Assembly: GCA_023144005.1 (NCBI GenBank)
Contig: JAGLGN010000024.1
Span: 1-64,000, forward strand
Source: a bacterium
GTDB lineage: Bacteria > AUK180
Direction of reading: 5' to 3'
DNA length: 64,000 nt
Shown here: positions 26,741 to 37,600 of the stretch, piece after piece
How the letters are laid out: the number at the start of each line of letters is the position of its first letter
Position numbering within the stretch: position 1 is the stretch's first letter
Made by a program: the position numbers and the translations under genes
Notes under the pieces: model-generated
Told to the model about the DNA's origin: nothing
Databases searched by the model: none
What the model saw: only the letters and a program-made list of their open reading frames with translations

Positions 26741-27031
26741 ATGAAAATAAGTGAAATGGAAAAAAGAGCAATGAAGCTATTCAGTTTACTGAGTAATTCA
26801 ACTCGATTTATGATAATAAAAATCTTAAGAGTCAGTGATGAGAATGTAGGCACATTGGCTGAGTTGATCAATAAGGATGAAAGCACAATTTCAAAACATC
26901 TGAGATTGCTGCGTGACTTAGATATTGTATCCTTTAAAACTAATGAAAATAGAGTTATATATAGCCTTAAAAAGCGAGAAACTTTGAAATTAATTATAGA
27001 TGCAATGGAGTGTATGAAGAGAACTGAGTAA
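26741..27031 (+). CDS. ArsR-like winged-helix transcriptional regulator
   Basis: 96 residues with a winged-helix fold: the recognition region is EDESTISKHLRLLRDLDIVSF-like (helix around KDESTISKHLRLL, about 46-58), followed by a wing (NENRVIYSL). This is the compact ArsR architecture. No clear metal-binding Cys pair (CxC) is present, so it need not sense metals. AGAGGT precedes the ATG. Near-identical palindromes flank the gene on both sides, suggesting self-regulation and possibly control of the adhesin gene downstream, which carries a third copy beyond its operon. Confidence 0.88.
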   Translation: MKISEMEKRAMKLFSLLSNSTRFMIIKILRVSDENVGTLAELINKDESTISKHLRLLRDLDIVSFKTNENRVIYSLKKRETLKLIIDAMECMKRTE

Positions 27032-27035
27032 TCAG

Positions 27036-27150
27036 CTCGGCGTATCTTCGTATATACGAAGATGCGAAGATACCATTCGCCATTGGGATTATTGATACGA
27101 AAAATAAACTTAAAATGCAACAAAATATATCGCCGTCCCTATTTTGTTCT
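27036..27150. repeat. Direct repeat copy A with palindromic core
   Basis: A palindromic core (27041-27066, one mismatch), then CCATTGG...GATA...AAAATAAACT.AAAATGCAACAAAATATA..CCGTCCCTATTTTG. The same order of words is found at 33739-33847, on the far side of the adhesin and CsgG genes. The rest of the spacer to 27396 has a second ACCGTCCCTAT word (27169) and no recognisable gene. Confidence 0.75.
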
Positions 27151-27396
27151 GATGTCAACAATGTCAACCACCGTCCCTATATTTGATTCCCCAACAGGTC
27201 AAGGGATAGGGAGGGGAGGAGAAGGAGAAACACGAAAAAAGATACAAATAAGGAAATACAGAGAAGGATACAGAGAGGAGATGGATCTGAAAGTGTCAAA
27301 ATGCCAACCTGGCACGGTTGAATTGAAAATATATGAGAAATATGGTTTACTATTTATGGTTACAGAAGGGCAATATTATACGGAAAGGAGTGGCAT

Positions 27397-30300
27397 GTGA
27401 AAAAGGGAAGGATTTCTTTTGTTTTACTAATTCTGCTGATGCTGATATTTAGCAAAAACGCATATTCAATCTCGGTGATTGACGGATTTGATCCAAGCGC
27501 GAACGCAGCTGTAAGGGCCGTTGCGGTCGAATCTGACGGAGATATCCTCATTGGGGGGGATTTCACAACTATAGGACTGACGGCTAGAAACTATATTGCC
27601 CGGCTAGAGGTAGACGGAACATTGGACACCGGATTTGACCCGAATGCAGATGCAACGGTAAGGGCTCTCGCAGTTCAATCCGACGGCAAGATCATCATCG
27701 GCGGTGATTTCAGCATGGTCGGAGTTACATCAAGAAGCTACCTTGCGCGACTGAATTCAGACGGTTCACTTGATACGTCATTTATCACAAGTATTTCAAA
27801 TTCCGTTTACTCTGTTGCAGTTCAGGATGACGGTGGGATAGTTATCGGCGGTGATTTTACTACAGTAGGCGGAACTACAAGGAACCGCATTGCCAGACTT
27901 AATTCAGACGGTACTCTCGATACATCTTTTGATCCGAATGCCAGCGGTCAGATAACGACAATATCAGTTCAGGCAGATTGTAAGATAATTGTCGGAGGCG
28001 ACTTCACGGTAATTGATGGTACTGCGTGCAACAGAATTGCGAGGTTGAACACTGACGGCACCATCGATCCCGTATTTAATCCGGGAGCAGATGTCCATGT
28101 TAGGGCTTCAGCTATACAGGCTGACGGAAAGGTAATTATCGGAGGGTATTTCACCTCGGTCGATGGAACCGGAAGAAATTCCATTGCCCGTCTTAATACT
28201 GATGGTACCTTGGACAGCTCTTTTAATCCCAATGCCAGTAACAGTGTTCTTTCCATATCAGTTATGGAAAACGGAAATATCGTCATAGGGGGGGAATTTA
28301 CCACTGTCAGCGCGGTAGCGAGAGCCTATATAGCTCAGCTCGATCCCTCCGGTTCTCTTGTCACAACGTTTGATCCAGGTGCGGACGCAGCAGTTTTCGC
28401 CTCTGATACACAGAGGGACGGGAAGGTTGTTATCGGAGGGAGTTTCACGGATATCCAGGGCATAGGAAGAAACTATGTTGCACGGCTTGAAGCAGACGGA
28501 TCCCTGGACACCGCGTTCGATCCGGACGGGAATTCAACGATATCTGCTGTTGCCATCCAACCCGATGGAATGATACTTGTCGGCGGCTCATTTACCACGA
28601 TTTGCGGAACCAGTAGAAACCGCTTAGCCCGTTTATATCCTGACGGATCACTTGATACATCCTTTAATCCAAATCTCAATGGATCTTTGTATTCCATAGT
28701 ACTTCAAAATGACGGCAGTATCCTTATCGGCGGCTCATTTACCACTGTAGGAGGCACCGGTAGAAATTATATTGCCAGATTAAGCTCTAATGGAAGTCTC
28801 GATGCCGGTTTCAATCCCAATGCAAACGGCAACGTAATAACAATGGCGATTCAAACAGACGGCAAGATAGTTATTGGAGGAACCTTCACTATTGTCGGAG
28901 GGACAACAAGAAATCGTCTTGCCCGGATTAATTCAGACGGATCACTTGATGCGACTTTCAATCCTAATCCCGACAGGTTCGGAATATATTCTGTGACTGT
29001 CCAGCCGGACGGAAAGATCCTTGTCTCAGGTGACTTTTGGAGCATCGGTGGGAGTTTAAGTCATGATTACTTTGCACGCTTGAATTCAAATGGCTCACTT
29101 GACTCCGCATTTAATCCGGTTATAAACTATGATGTATATAACTGTGCAGTCCTATCAAACGGGAAGATAATAATCGTTGGTGGTTTTTCAAATGTCAACG
29201 GATTCCCCAGGTCCGATATAGCCAGATTGAATTCAAATGGAACTATAGATTCCTCATTTATTTCTTCACCTTCTTCATCTATTAATACTGTTATTGAGCA
29301 GACTGACGGCAACCTCATCATTGGGGGGAATTTTACATCTGTCTTCGGTACTACCCGGAATCGCATTGCCAGACTATCAGCTAACGGAGCGTTGGATGCC
29401 GATTTTGATCCTAATATAAATAACAGTGTGTATATGATATCTTTGCAGAATGATGGGAAACCCATTGCAAACGGAACATTTACTACAGCGGGCGGTGAAA
29501 CACGGAACCGAATTGCAAGGATAAGTACCGATGTGTCCGCAGTTCAGGAGATAACGGTTTCCAGTGATGGGACCAAGGTGACTTGGGGCCGCAGCGGGAG
29601 CCTGCCCGTTCTCCATTTTGTAACATTTGAAGAATCCACGGACGGAATCATTTGGACCCCGCTTGGAAATGGAACAAGGATCTCCGGCGGTTGGGAGCTT
29701 ACCGGTCTATCGCTTCCATTCTATCAGATAGGTTACATTCGTGCCCGGGGCCGCGCGGGAGAAAGCGGGGGCTCCATTATGGAAACGGTAAAGACCTACT
29801 ACCTCAGTTATTCTATTTCCGGCAACGTATCTTCCCTTGGCGGCGCGACTCTTGATCTGAGAAAGAACGGGGCCTGGGAAGGTTTCACGACCTCTGAATC
29901 GGATGGAAGTTATGTCTTTAATGCCCTTGAATCGGGCGCTAGCTATACCATCGTTCCGCAAATGGAGCACTATTCGTTCAGTCCTGAAAGTATTACATAC
30001 ACTTCCCTGGATGGAAATAAAACGAATGTGAATTTTACTGCGATCATAGATAAATGGGATCTCAGCGGAATTATTACTGACGGTTCAGATCCTATTCCAA
30101 ATATTACTGTCAATTTATCCGGAGGTAAGACCGCAAGCACAACCACGAGCGATACCGGGTACTACACTTTTCTTGAGCTTAATGCGGGTTCGACTTATAC
30201 TGTAACGCCCACCGCTGTGCATTGGATATTTTCACCCATTGAGACTACGCTTACGGATCTCTCAGCCGATCAGGCAAATGTTAATTTTACGGGTACTCTG

Positions 30301-32331
30301 GATACATGGAAGATCAGCGGAATCATTACGGACGGGACGGATCCTATTCAGGGCGTGCCGGTCGATCTTTCGGGCGGAAAAACCGACAGCACTACTACCA
30401 GTGATACCGGATTTTATTCATTTGCTGCTCTTGATGCCGGAGCAACTTACACTGTTACTCCCACCAAGACCCATTGGCAGTTTGTCCCTTCAGAACGAGA
30501 ATATTCTGATCTTTCAGCTGATCAGTCAAGTGCGGATTTTACAGGCACTCTGGATACATGGACGATCAGCGGTGTAATTACGGACGGAACGGATCCTGTT
30601 CAGAGTGTGACGGTTGATCTTTCGGGCGGGAAAACCGACAGTACTACGACCAGTGATACAGGATTTTATTCATTTGCTGCTCTTGATGCCGGGGCGACAT
30701 ACACTGTTATTCCATCAAAAGCTCATTGGCAGTTCACCCCGACCGATCGGGATTATTCTGACCTTTCGGCCGATCAGTCAAGTGCGGATTTTACCGGCCT
30801 CCTCGATACCTGGACGATCAGTGGAATTGTTACAGACGGTGTCTTGCCCATGATAGGGGAGACAGTAAATCTTTCCGGAGATTCAACCGCATCTACCACT
30901 ACCAGCGATACGGGGTTCTACTCTTTTCAAGATCTTCCTGCCGGATCCACATATGTTGTAACTCCTCAGAAGCAGTACTGGAGCTTCACTCCTGAATATG
31001 GAGCTTTTACTGATCTGAGTAATAATGAGACATCCGATTTTACAGGTACTTTGGATCACTGGGCAATTTCAGGTGTAGTTACATCCGGAGCAGTCCCTGT
31101 TATAGATGTGCTGATAGAGCTGACCGGAGATTCTACGAACAGCATTTCTACCAGTGATACGGGGTATTTTACATTTGACGGTCTTGAAGCCGGAGGGACA
31201 TACACCGTTACTCCATCCAAGACCAATTGGAGTTTTAATCCGTCAGAAAGTGTGTACATCGGACTTGATGCAAATGAAGATTCAACGGATTTTTCTGGAA
31301 CATTGGATCAGTGGTCGATTTCGGGAGTGATCGATGACAGTATCGACCCGCTTATGGGGATCACTGTCAATTTGACCGGGGATAAAACTGAAAGTACGAC
31401 CACAAGCAATACGGGATATTTTACCTTCAGTGAACTGGATGCCGGAGGTACTTACACAGTAACTCCTGATAAGGTTCATTGGTCTTTTAATCCCATTAGC
31501 ATTACCTGCGCAGATCTGACGGCAGATGAGGCAAGTGCTGATTTTACGGGGACTTTTAATCAATGGAATATCAGCGGAACGCTCACGGATTCCGATAGCA
31601 ATCCTTTGAGCATGGTAGATGTTTATCTAACCGGGGATAAAACAGCATCTACTACAACAAGCGATACCGGTTATTTCATCTTTGAGGACTTAAATGCAAA
31701 CGAAACCTTCACTATAACCCCTTCCAAGACCTTCTGGATATTTACTCCCGATAAACGGACATTCAGTGAACTTTTCGAAGATAAGCATTTGGTTTTCACC
31801 GGAACAATTGAGCAGTGGGAGATCAGCGGAATTGTTCTGGATGATGAAGGAATGCCGATGGAGGCGATCTCAGTGATGCTCTCCGGCGATTCCACGGGAA
31901 ATGCTATAACGGATATTTCAGGACAATATATATTCAGCAGTCTTGATGCTGGAGGAACATACATCATCACACCTGATGAGTCAGGTACAGTATTCATCCC
32001 TAAGTCGAGGGCCTTCACTCTTCTTTCCCAGAATGAGACAGGTGATTTTACACGGGCCTCAAATGCTACTGCAGAATCAGTTTTCGTATATCCGAACCCG
32101 GCGAAATCATATTTTATAATTGACCTTCTACCTCAAGGTACGGAAGTAGGACTGATAACCAGTGACGGGTACATGATCGAGAAATGGACGGTTGACGATT
32201 CCGATTTCAAGGTCTATTTTTCCGATCTGACCGATTTCAAATTCTACAGGGGACAATACTTATTGTACATCGAATTTCCTGATGGGAGTTCTGCTGTAAA
32301 ACCTCTTTATTATTACGGAGGCATGAAGTGA
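27397..32331 (+). CDS. Giant secreted delta-60-repeat adhesin with type IX-like sorting domain
   Basis: 1644 residues. A signal peptide (1-24) is followed by 14 delta-60-type (DUF5122) repeats of about 49 residues (about 27-712), each with DGKIIIGGDFT...RNRIARLNSDG, predicted to form beta-propellers. A short fibronectin-like link follows (about 715-800). Next are nine repeats of about 83 residues (about 803-1550) of carboxypeptidase-regulatory/SdrB-like type, each opening with W-x-I-S-G and containing STTTSDTGYYTF. The C-terminal 85 residues start with VFVYPNPAKSYF, the hallmark of type IX secretion sorting domains. The start is GTG with GGAG six bases upstream. Repeats at about 30298-30549 and 30550-30801 are nearly identical in DNA, showing recent duplication. 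The next gene overlaps it by four bases. Confidence 0.93.
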   Translation: MKKGRISFVLLILLMLIFSKNAYSISVIDGFDPSANAAVRAVAVESDGDILIGGDFTTIGLTARNYIARLEVDGTLDTGFDPNADATVRALAVQSDGKIIIGGDFSMVGVTSRSYLARLNSDGSLDTSFITSISNSVYSVAVQDDGGIVIGGDFTTVGGTTRNRIARLNSDGTLDTSFDPNASGQITTISVQADCKIIVGGDFTVIDGTACNRIARLNTDGTIDPVFNPGADVHVRASAIQADGKVIIGGYFTSVDGTGRNSIARLNTDGTLDSSFNPNASNSVLSISVMENGNIVIGGEFTTVSAVARAYIAQLDPSGSLVTTFDPGADAAVFASDTQRDGKVVIGGSFTDIQGIGRNYVARLEADGSLDTAFDPDGNSTISAVAIQPDGMILVGGSFTTICGTSRNRLARLYPDGSLDTSFNPNLNGSLYSIVLQNDGSILIGGSFTTVGGTGRNYIARLSSNGSLDAGFNPNANGNVITMAIQTDGKIVIGGTFTIVGGTTRNRLARINSDGSLDATFNPNPDRFGIYSVTVQPDGKILVSGDFWSIGGSLSHDYFARLNSNGSLDSAFNPVINYDVYNCAVLSNGKIIIVGGFSNVNGFPRSDIARLNSNGTIDSSFISSPSSSINTVIEQTDGNLIIGGNFTSVFGTTRNRIARLSANGALDADFDPNINNSVYMISLQNDGKPIANGTFTTAGGETRNRIARISTDVSAVQEITVSSDGTKVTWGRSGSLPVLHFVTFEESTDGIIWTPLGNGTRISGGWELTGLSLPFYQIGYIRARGRAGESGGSIMETVKTYYLSYSISGNVSSLGGATLDLRKNGAWEGFTTSESDGSYVFNALESGASYTIVPQMEHYSFSPESITYTSLDGNKTNVNFTAIIDKWDLSGIITDGSDPIPNITVNLSGGKTASTTTSDTGYYTFLELNAGSTYTVTPTAVHWIFSPIETTLTDLSADQANVNFTGTLDTWKISGIITDGTDPIQGVPVDLSGGKTDSTTTSDTGFYSFAALDAGATYTVTPTKTHWQFVPSEREYSDLSADQSSADFTGTLDTWTISGVITDGTDPVQSVTVDLSGGKTDSTTTSDTGFYSFAALDAGATYTVIPSKAHWQFTPTDRDYSDLSADQSSADFTGLLDTWTISGIVTDGVLPMIGETVNLSGDSTASTTTSDTGFYSFQDLPAGSTYVVTPQKQYWSFTPEYGAFTDLSNNETSDFTGTLDHWAISGVVTSGAVPVIDVLIELTGDSTNSISTSDTGYFTFDGLEAGGTYTVTPSKTNWSFNPSESVYIGLDANEDSTDFSGTLDQWSISGVIDDSIDPLMGITVNLTGDKTESTTTSNTGYFTFSELDAGGTYTVTPDKVHWSFNPISITCADLTADEASADFTGTFNQWNISGTLTDSDSNPLSMVDVYLTGDKTASTTTSDTGYFIFEDLNANETFTITPSKTFWIFTPDKRTFSELFEDKHLVFTGTIEQWEISGIVLDDEGMPMEAISVMLSGDSTGNAITDISGQYIFSSLDAGGTYIITPDESGTVFIPKSRAFTLLSQNETGDFTRASNATAESVFVYPNPAKSYFIIDLLPQGTEVGLITSDGYMIEKWTVDDSDFKVYFSDLTDFKFYRGQYLLYIEFPDGSSAVKPLYYYGGMK

Positions 32332-33653
32332 AAAGGGTAGTTATATTTCTTGTTCTGATTTCTGGTTTTACAAGCTACTCCTTAGATCTCCTGACCGTTT
32401 ACGATGCTTCATATTTCTGGAGCCAAAGCAGGTCAAATTCGATCGCCGGGATAAGCATTAATCCATCCTTCGGCGGACTTGGAGAAAGAGATCTGAACCT
32501 GAGATTCAACCACTTCAACGGTATCGCAGACGGAATGAGTATCTCATCAGGTATTTTTTCGGCGAAGATCAATGATGATCTGTCAGTCCATGCTGGGCTT
32601 GAAAGTTACAGCAAACCATCATTTGATGTTTACGACGAGACCGGGGAATTCATTCAGAATCTTGATGTTTCTGCAAATATCAAAGGTGATATTGGATTAG
32701 CATACAAGCTGCGCCCGGGTCTATTAATAGGATTTCAGTATAATCATTTTATCAATAATGTAGTCGGGGACGCGGGAGTAATTGATAAGGAGATCCTGAG
32801 TCTGGTCTCATTTGGATTTAATCTGAGTTTCCGTGAATTCCTGATCGGATTCACACTGAGGGATTTTAAGCTGTTTGAGTCATTGAAATATGAAGGGGAA
32901 TATCCTGAGCTTAGCAGCCTTGATTTTTCTGTCAGTAGAAGCTTTTTCAAGAACAATCTGAATACAAGTCTGATTTTTTCAAATGCTAACGGAAGGACAT
33001 CGGGTTATAAAGCAGCTTTGGCACTTGAGTACAGGTTGAGATACTTTTATCTAAGAACTGCATACCTCTATACTTCACAGTATCTTTCAATGCCATTTAA
33101 ATTTGGTTTCGGAATTAAATTCAGAGATATTGATCTGGACTACACCTTCTCTCCCGGGGAATTTCAGGGAAGTCATTACATCAGCCTCGGATACGGTTAC
33201 GATCTTCCCGAAAAAAGACAGCGGAGGAAACGCCCGGTCAATGATGCCGACAGGATCCTTGTTGCTGTACTTGATTTTGAAAAGCGCGATGTAGGGGAAG
33301 CGGAGGCGATCGTGATCACTGATTATCTGAGAAGTGAGATGATCAATTCCGGCTATTTCAAAGTCCTTGAGAGAAGCGCCATCGATTCTATACTTCAGGA
33401 ACTCAACTTCCAGCAGTCGGGATGTACTGATGCTTCATGTGCTGTTGAGGTTGGTAAGATACTGGCGGTTAGGAAGATGATTGTCGGCCGCCTTTCAAAA
33501 GTGAATGGAAAGTACTACATCACTGCACGGGTTGTTGATGTGGAGACATCCGAGATAGAATCTTCAGAATCGATTGAGGCTGCCGAGACTCTCGATGGAC
33601 TCAAAAAGAATCTGGGGGCCCTCGTAGACAGAATAGTGGATAATCTGAGATAG
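32328..33653 (+). CDS. Outer-membrane barrel fused to CsgG/LpoB-like domain
   Basis: 441 residues with a signal peptide (about 1-18). Residues about 20-285 are rich in amphipathic strands and resemble PorV/PorP-type barrels that accompany type IX secretion substrates. After a basic linker (about 290-300) comes a CsgG/LpoB-like alpha/beta domain (about 305-440): ILVAVLDFEKRDV, a helix with LRSEMI, FKVLERSAIDSIL, and then LNFQQSGCTDASCAVEVGKIL. The GTG start overlaps the adhesin stop as GTGA and has GGAGG six bases upstream, so the pair is translationally coupled. It probably helps export or anchor the adhesin (inference). Confidence 0.85.
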   Translation: MKRVVIFLVLISGFTSYSLDLLTVYDASYFWSQSRSNSIAGISINPSFGGLGERDLNLRFNHFNGIADGMSISSGIFSAKINDDLSVHAGLESYSKPSFDVYDETGEFIQNLDVSANIKGDIGLAYKLRPGLLIGFQYNHFINNVVGDAGVIDKEILSLVSFGFNLSFREFLIGFTLRDFKLFESLKYEGEYPELSSLDFSVSRSFFKNNLNTSLIFSNANGRTSGYKAALALEYRLRYFYLRTAYLYTSQYLSMPFKFGFGIKFRDIDLDYTFSPGEFQGSHYISLGYGYDLPEKRQRRKRPVNDADRILVAVLDFEKRDVGEAEAIVITDYLRSEMINSGYFKVLERSAIDSILQELNFQQSGCTDASCAVEVGKILAVRKMIVGRLSKVNGKYYITARVVDVETSEIESSESIEAAETLDGLKKNLGALVDRIVDNLR

Positions 33654-33738
33654 AGTATCACATCTTTACTTTTTACTTTTTTTGAACATGGAACACTGGA
33701 TCGGCGATCGCAGGCTCCATTCCTTCTAAAGTCTGTAC

Positions 33739-33847
33739 CTATCTTCGTATCTTCGTATATACGAAGATACGAAGATAGCCATTGGATTTCCTGATAATAA
33801 AATAAACTCAAAATGCAACAAAATATACCTCCGTCCCTATTTTGGTT
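33739..33847. repeat. Direct repeat copy B with perfect 40-bp palindrome
   Basis: The core 33739-33778 is CTATCTTCGTATCTTCGTAT joined to its exact reverse complement, an extended form of the operator-like palindromes at 26687 and 27041. The downstream part (CCATTGG ... AAAATGCAACAAAATATA..TCCGTCCCTATTTTGG) matches copy A at 27036-27150. Together they bracket the adhesin and CsgG genes. Confidence 0.8.
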
Positions 33848-34628
33848 GACAAAATATCAGGCGAAGGAGACAGGAAATACGGGAAAGAGAGAAAAAGAAA
33901 TTTCCAGAAGGATAATCCATCCCATCTATCATTCCCGACTTGATCGGGAATCCATCTGGTATTTACTCCTTGCGTTTCCCTCACTTGTGCACTTGTGCTC
34001 TTGTCACTTGTGCTCTGCGTAGCGTGTTCCACTGGGTCCACTTGTACCTGGGTCCACTGCGCAGCGTAACCTGTGAACTTGGCACCTGCGAACTTGCGAA
34101 CAATCTTATTCAACGACCGTCCCCATGTCACATTCGAGGCAGACAGCAGAAAGAAAGTCGAACAATACGTGAATTACTTGCGAAAACACGCTGTTTTCAT
34201 TCAACACTTTCAACCACCGTCCCCATGTCTGGTTGCGGGAATATCGGCCCGAAGGGGAAGGGAGAGAGGGGAGCGGAAATACGAGATGGGAAAGACAGGA
34301 GATCGGAATGAGGAGATCGGAGAGAGGGGATCAGAAAATGGAAACCGAGATCTTCCATACGGATTCCCTGTCATTCTGAAGGAGCTTGCGACCGAAGAAT
34401 CCAGTTTTATTTCACCCTGCCTTCTCCCACTTTACACTTTTCACTATCTTTTGTTCCACTGGGACACTGGGTCCACTTGTCCCTGGGTCCACTGCGAAGC
34501 GTGTCCCTTGTACCTTCTTTTTGGCTTCACGCTTCGCTTATGGTATAATGTCACAAGTGAGGGCTGTTTGAAAATGTTGATAAAAGAAAAATGGATAGAA
34601 AGTACGATACTTCATAAAAGGGGTTACT
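33848..34628. repeat. Repeat-filled spacer, no gene seen
   Basis: Covarying hairpin repeats at about 33925-33975 (core CATTCCCGACTTGATCGGGA) and 34373-34405, CTTGTGCTCTTG heptads (33985-34020), CCACTGGGTCCACTTG blocks (34030-34060 and 34455-34500), GCGAACTT words (34085-34100), and two ACCGTCCCCATGTC words (34116 and 34218). Open frames crossing this region are built from repeats. A probable start signal for the defence operon lies near 34540-34560 (TATGGTATAATG). Confidence 0.75.
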
Positions 34629-37600
34629 ATGGAAAATAAAAAATATACGAAAACGGAAGCTAAAGAGAGCGTCAAGAAACTAGTAGTTTCCTTCCACAAT
34701 GAATTTGGAGATACAGCAAACGCCGGACGAAAAGAAGCCCAGGTTGAAGACAAGTATATCAAACCTTTATTCTCTTTCTTAAATTGGAATATACATAGTC
34801 TCGGTATGGATCGAGGGCGCGAAGAATTCCGAGTCCAAACTTCTCAAAAATTGAGAACATCCACCAAGGAACCGGATTATGAGCTTTGGATACCAGATAA
34901 AGCATCACAAGAAATGAGAAGAATACTCTTCATGGAAGCCAAGGATCCCAAATACGACTTATCAAAGGAAGTAAAATATATAAGACAAGCGTATCAGTAT
35001 GCTCATAGTTCTTTAAGTTTGTCTGATAATCCTTCAAAGTGGACAAACCTTTCAATATTAACTGATTTTGAGGAGTTCAGACTATTTGATTGTAGAGATC
35101 CCTATCCGTTAATAGAGAATGATGTTAATATATTTAACAAGTATATAGTAAAACCCTTTGATATGAAATACCCTCAGTACATAACTGAATTTAACTTACT
35201 TTGGGATGTTTTTGAAAGGAACAATGTTTATAACGGAAGCCTAAGCGAATTCCAGGTTACTGAAAAAGATCTTAAAAAGAGCAGAATCGCTCCAGATCAA
35301 AGATTCTTGGACGATCTTCGTACTTGGCGGTTAGCTTTTGCGAAAAGTATGTATAAGTCAAATAAAGAAGTTTCAAACGAGTTCTTGACCGCAGCAACAC
35401 AGTTAATGATTAATCGAATCATTTTTCTGAAAATGTTGACAGATAGAGACATTGAAGAGGATTACCTCACTAAAATCCTCGATAAGATCAAAAATGAAAA
35501 GAAGGAAATATCAATCTATGATTCGTGTAGAGATATTTTTGAAGGTTTAAATAAAACATATAACGGAGATATTTTTCAGAGACGAGGAGAATTTGACTTC
35601 GTTAAAATTGAAAATGGGGTATTCAAATCCGTGATTGAATCTCTAATTCCGGAAAAATCTGTATATACCTTAGCTGCAATGCCAGTCGAGATTATCGGTA
35701 ATGCCTATGAGCAGTTTCTCGGTGAAGTGATAGTTCATAAGGGGCGAGGCATTAGTTCTGAGAGGAAACCTGAAGTTCAAAAGGCAGGAGGTGTGTATTA
35801 TACACCGAAGTATATTGTGGATTACATTGTTGAAAATACGGTTGGTGAGAAATTAAAGAGTTGCAAAAAACCAAGTGATGTAGAGAAAATAAAAATTCTT
35901 GATCCGGCCTGTGGCTCGGGCTCTTTCTTATTGGGTGCATATGAGTATTTGCTTAGCTGGCACGAAGCTTACTTTGTCAAGGAAATAGAGAAAATGTTAG
36001 AAAAAGGGAAGTCATCATCTAATATAACAAAAAAATTCAAAGAGGAAATTAAATATTACCCGATCTCCGAGGAAATTGGTGGTCACAAGTTTTTGATTCA
36101 TCTCACCAGTAAGGTTAAAAGGAAAATATTATTGAACAATCTCTTTGGAGTAGATATAGACTCAAACGCAATAGAAATCACGAAATTTAGTTTAAGTATG
36201 AAGGCACTGGAAGGATTGAATAAGCGTGAGATTGGCGATGATGTAACTCTTTTTCATGAACAAATTCTTCCTTCACTTGAAAACAACATTAAGTGTGGCA
36301 ATTCCTTAATTGGGAATGATTATTTTGAAGATAAACTACAATTTGACGATAGGGAATTGAAGGAGATAAATCCCTTTGACTGGGAAGCCGAATTTCCATA
36401 CATCTTCAATGATGGCGGATTTGACTGTGCAATAGGAAATCCTCCATATCTCCCCTTTCATCTTGGAAGCAAAGAAATCAAGAAATATTTTTGCACTAAT
36501 TATCAAAGCGCAATAGGTAAATATGATCAATATATTATTTTCACAGAGAAATCATTACAGCTGTTAAAGAATCAAGGGGAATTCGGTTTCATAATTCCAA
36601 ACAAATTCATCCATTCAAACTATGGAAAAGGATTGAAGAAAGTGATTCTTAAAAGGAATATCCGTGTAATAACAGACTTTGGCGACATCCAGATTTTCTC
36701 TAATGCGACAAATTATCCATGTATTCTAATCATTAGAAATAATGAGAAATGGGATTCTTTTAAATATAATAAAGTAAGTCATATTTTATCCGAAAGGTTC
36801 TCGTACAATGTACTTGAGATTAATCAGAAAACACTAAATACTGATTCTTGGTTGCTAATATCGGAACGTGAAGGCAAAATAGTAAAGAAAATAGTTTCAG
36901 ATAACATTCCCTTAAAGAAAATATCTATCGCAATAACCCAAGGAATAAGAACGGGCTTGTTAACAATTTTCTATAATAACATTAATAAGGAATTTGTTCG
37001 CTTAAGAAAAATAGAAAGGAAGTTAATCAAACCAATTTTCCATGGAAAAAATGTGAAAAGGTATTATTCAACAGTTGATTTTAACAATGATATAATGTTG
37101 TTCCCCTATAAAGACGACTGTAAATCACCTATTGATATCAATGAATTTCCAAATACTAAAATGTATTTAGAGGGATATAAAGAAAAGCTGTTATCTAGAA
37201 AGGATTCGGGTAAAGTATTTAGGAATGTTAACAAGAAATGGTTTGAATTTTGGGATTCGAAGTACATTTCGTTTACATCACCAAAAATCGTGTTCCCCGA
37301 CATATCAAAGGCCAATAACTTCTATTTAGATGAAGACGGGATAGGGTATTTAAACACTTGTTATGCTATTATTTTAAAAGAAGCAAGTATGTATAGGTTC
37401 GTTCTGGGAATATTAAACTCAACTTTAATTGAGTTTTTTATAAAGAAAAACAGTCCTTACATTAGAGGGGGATATTACCGCTATAAGACAAAGTATATTG
37501 AGAAAATACCAATTCCTTATATAGATAATTCTGACTTGAATTTCATCCCATCGTACAACAAGATAGTTGATTATGTAGATCGGATGCTTCTGTTCCAAGG

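Noticed and set aside
34073-34639. 188-residue open frame upstream of the restriction-methylase
   Set aside because: It crosses three repeat families and the two ACCGTCCCC words; no domain or start signal is visible.
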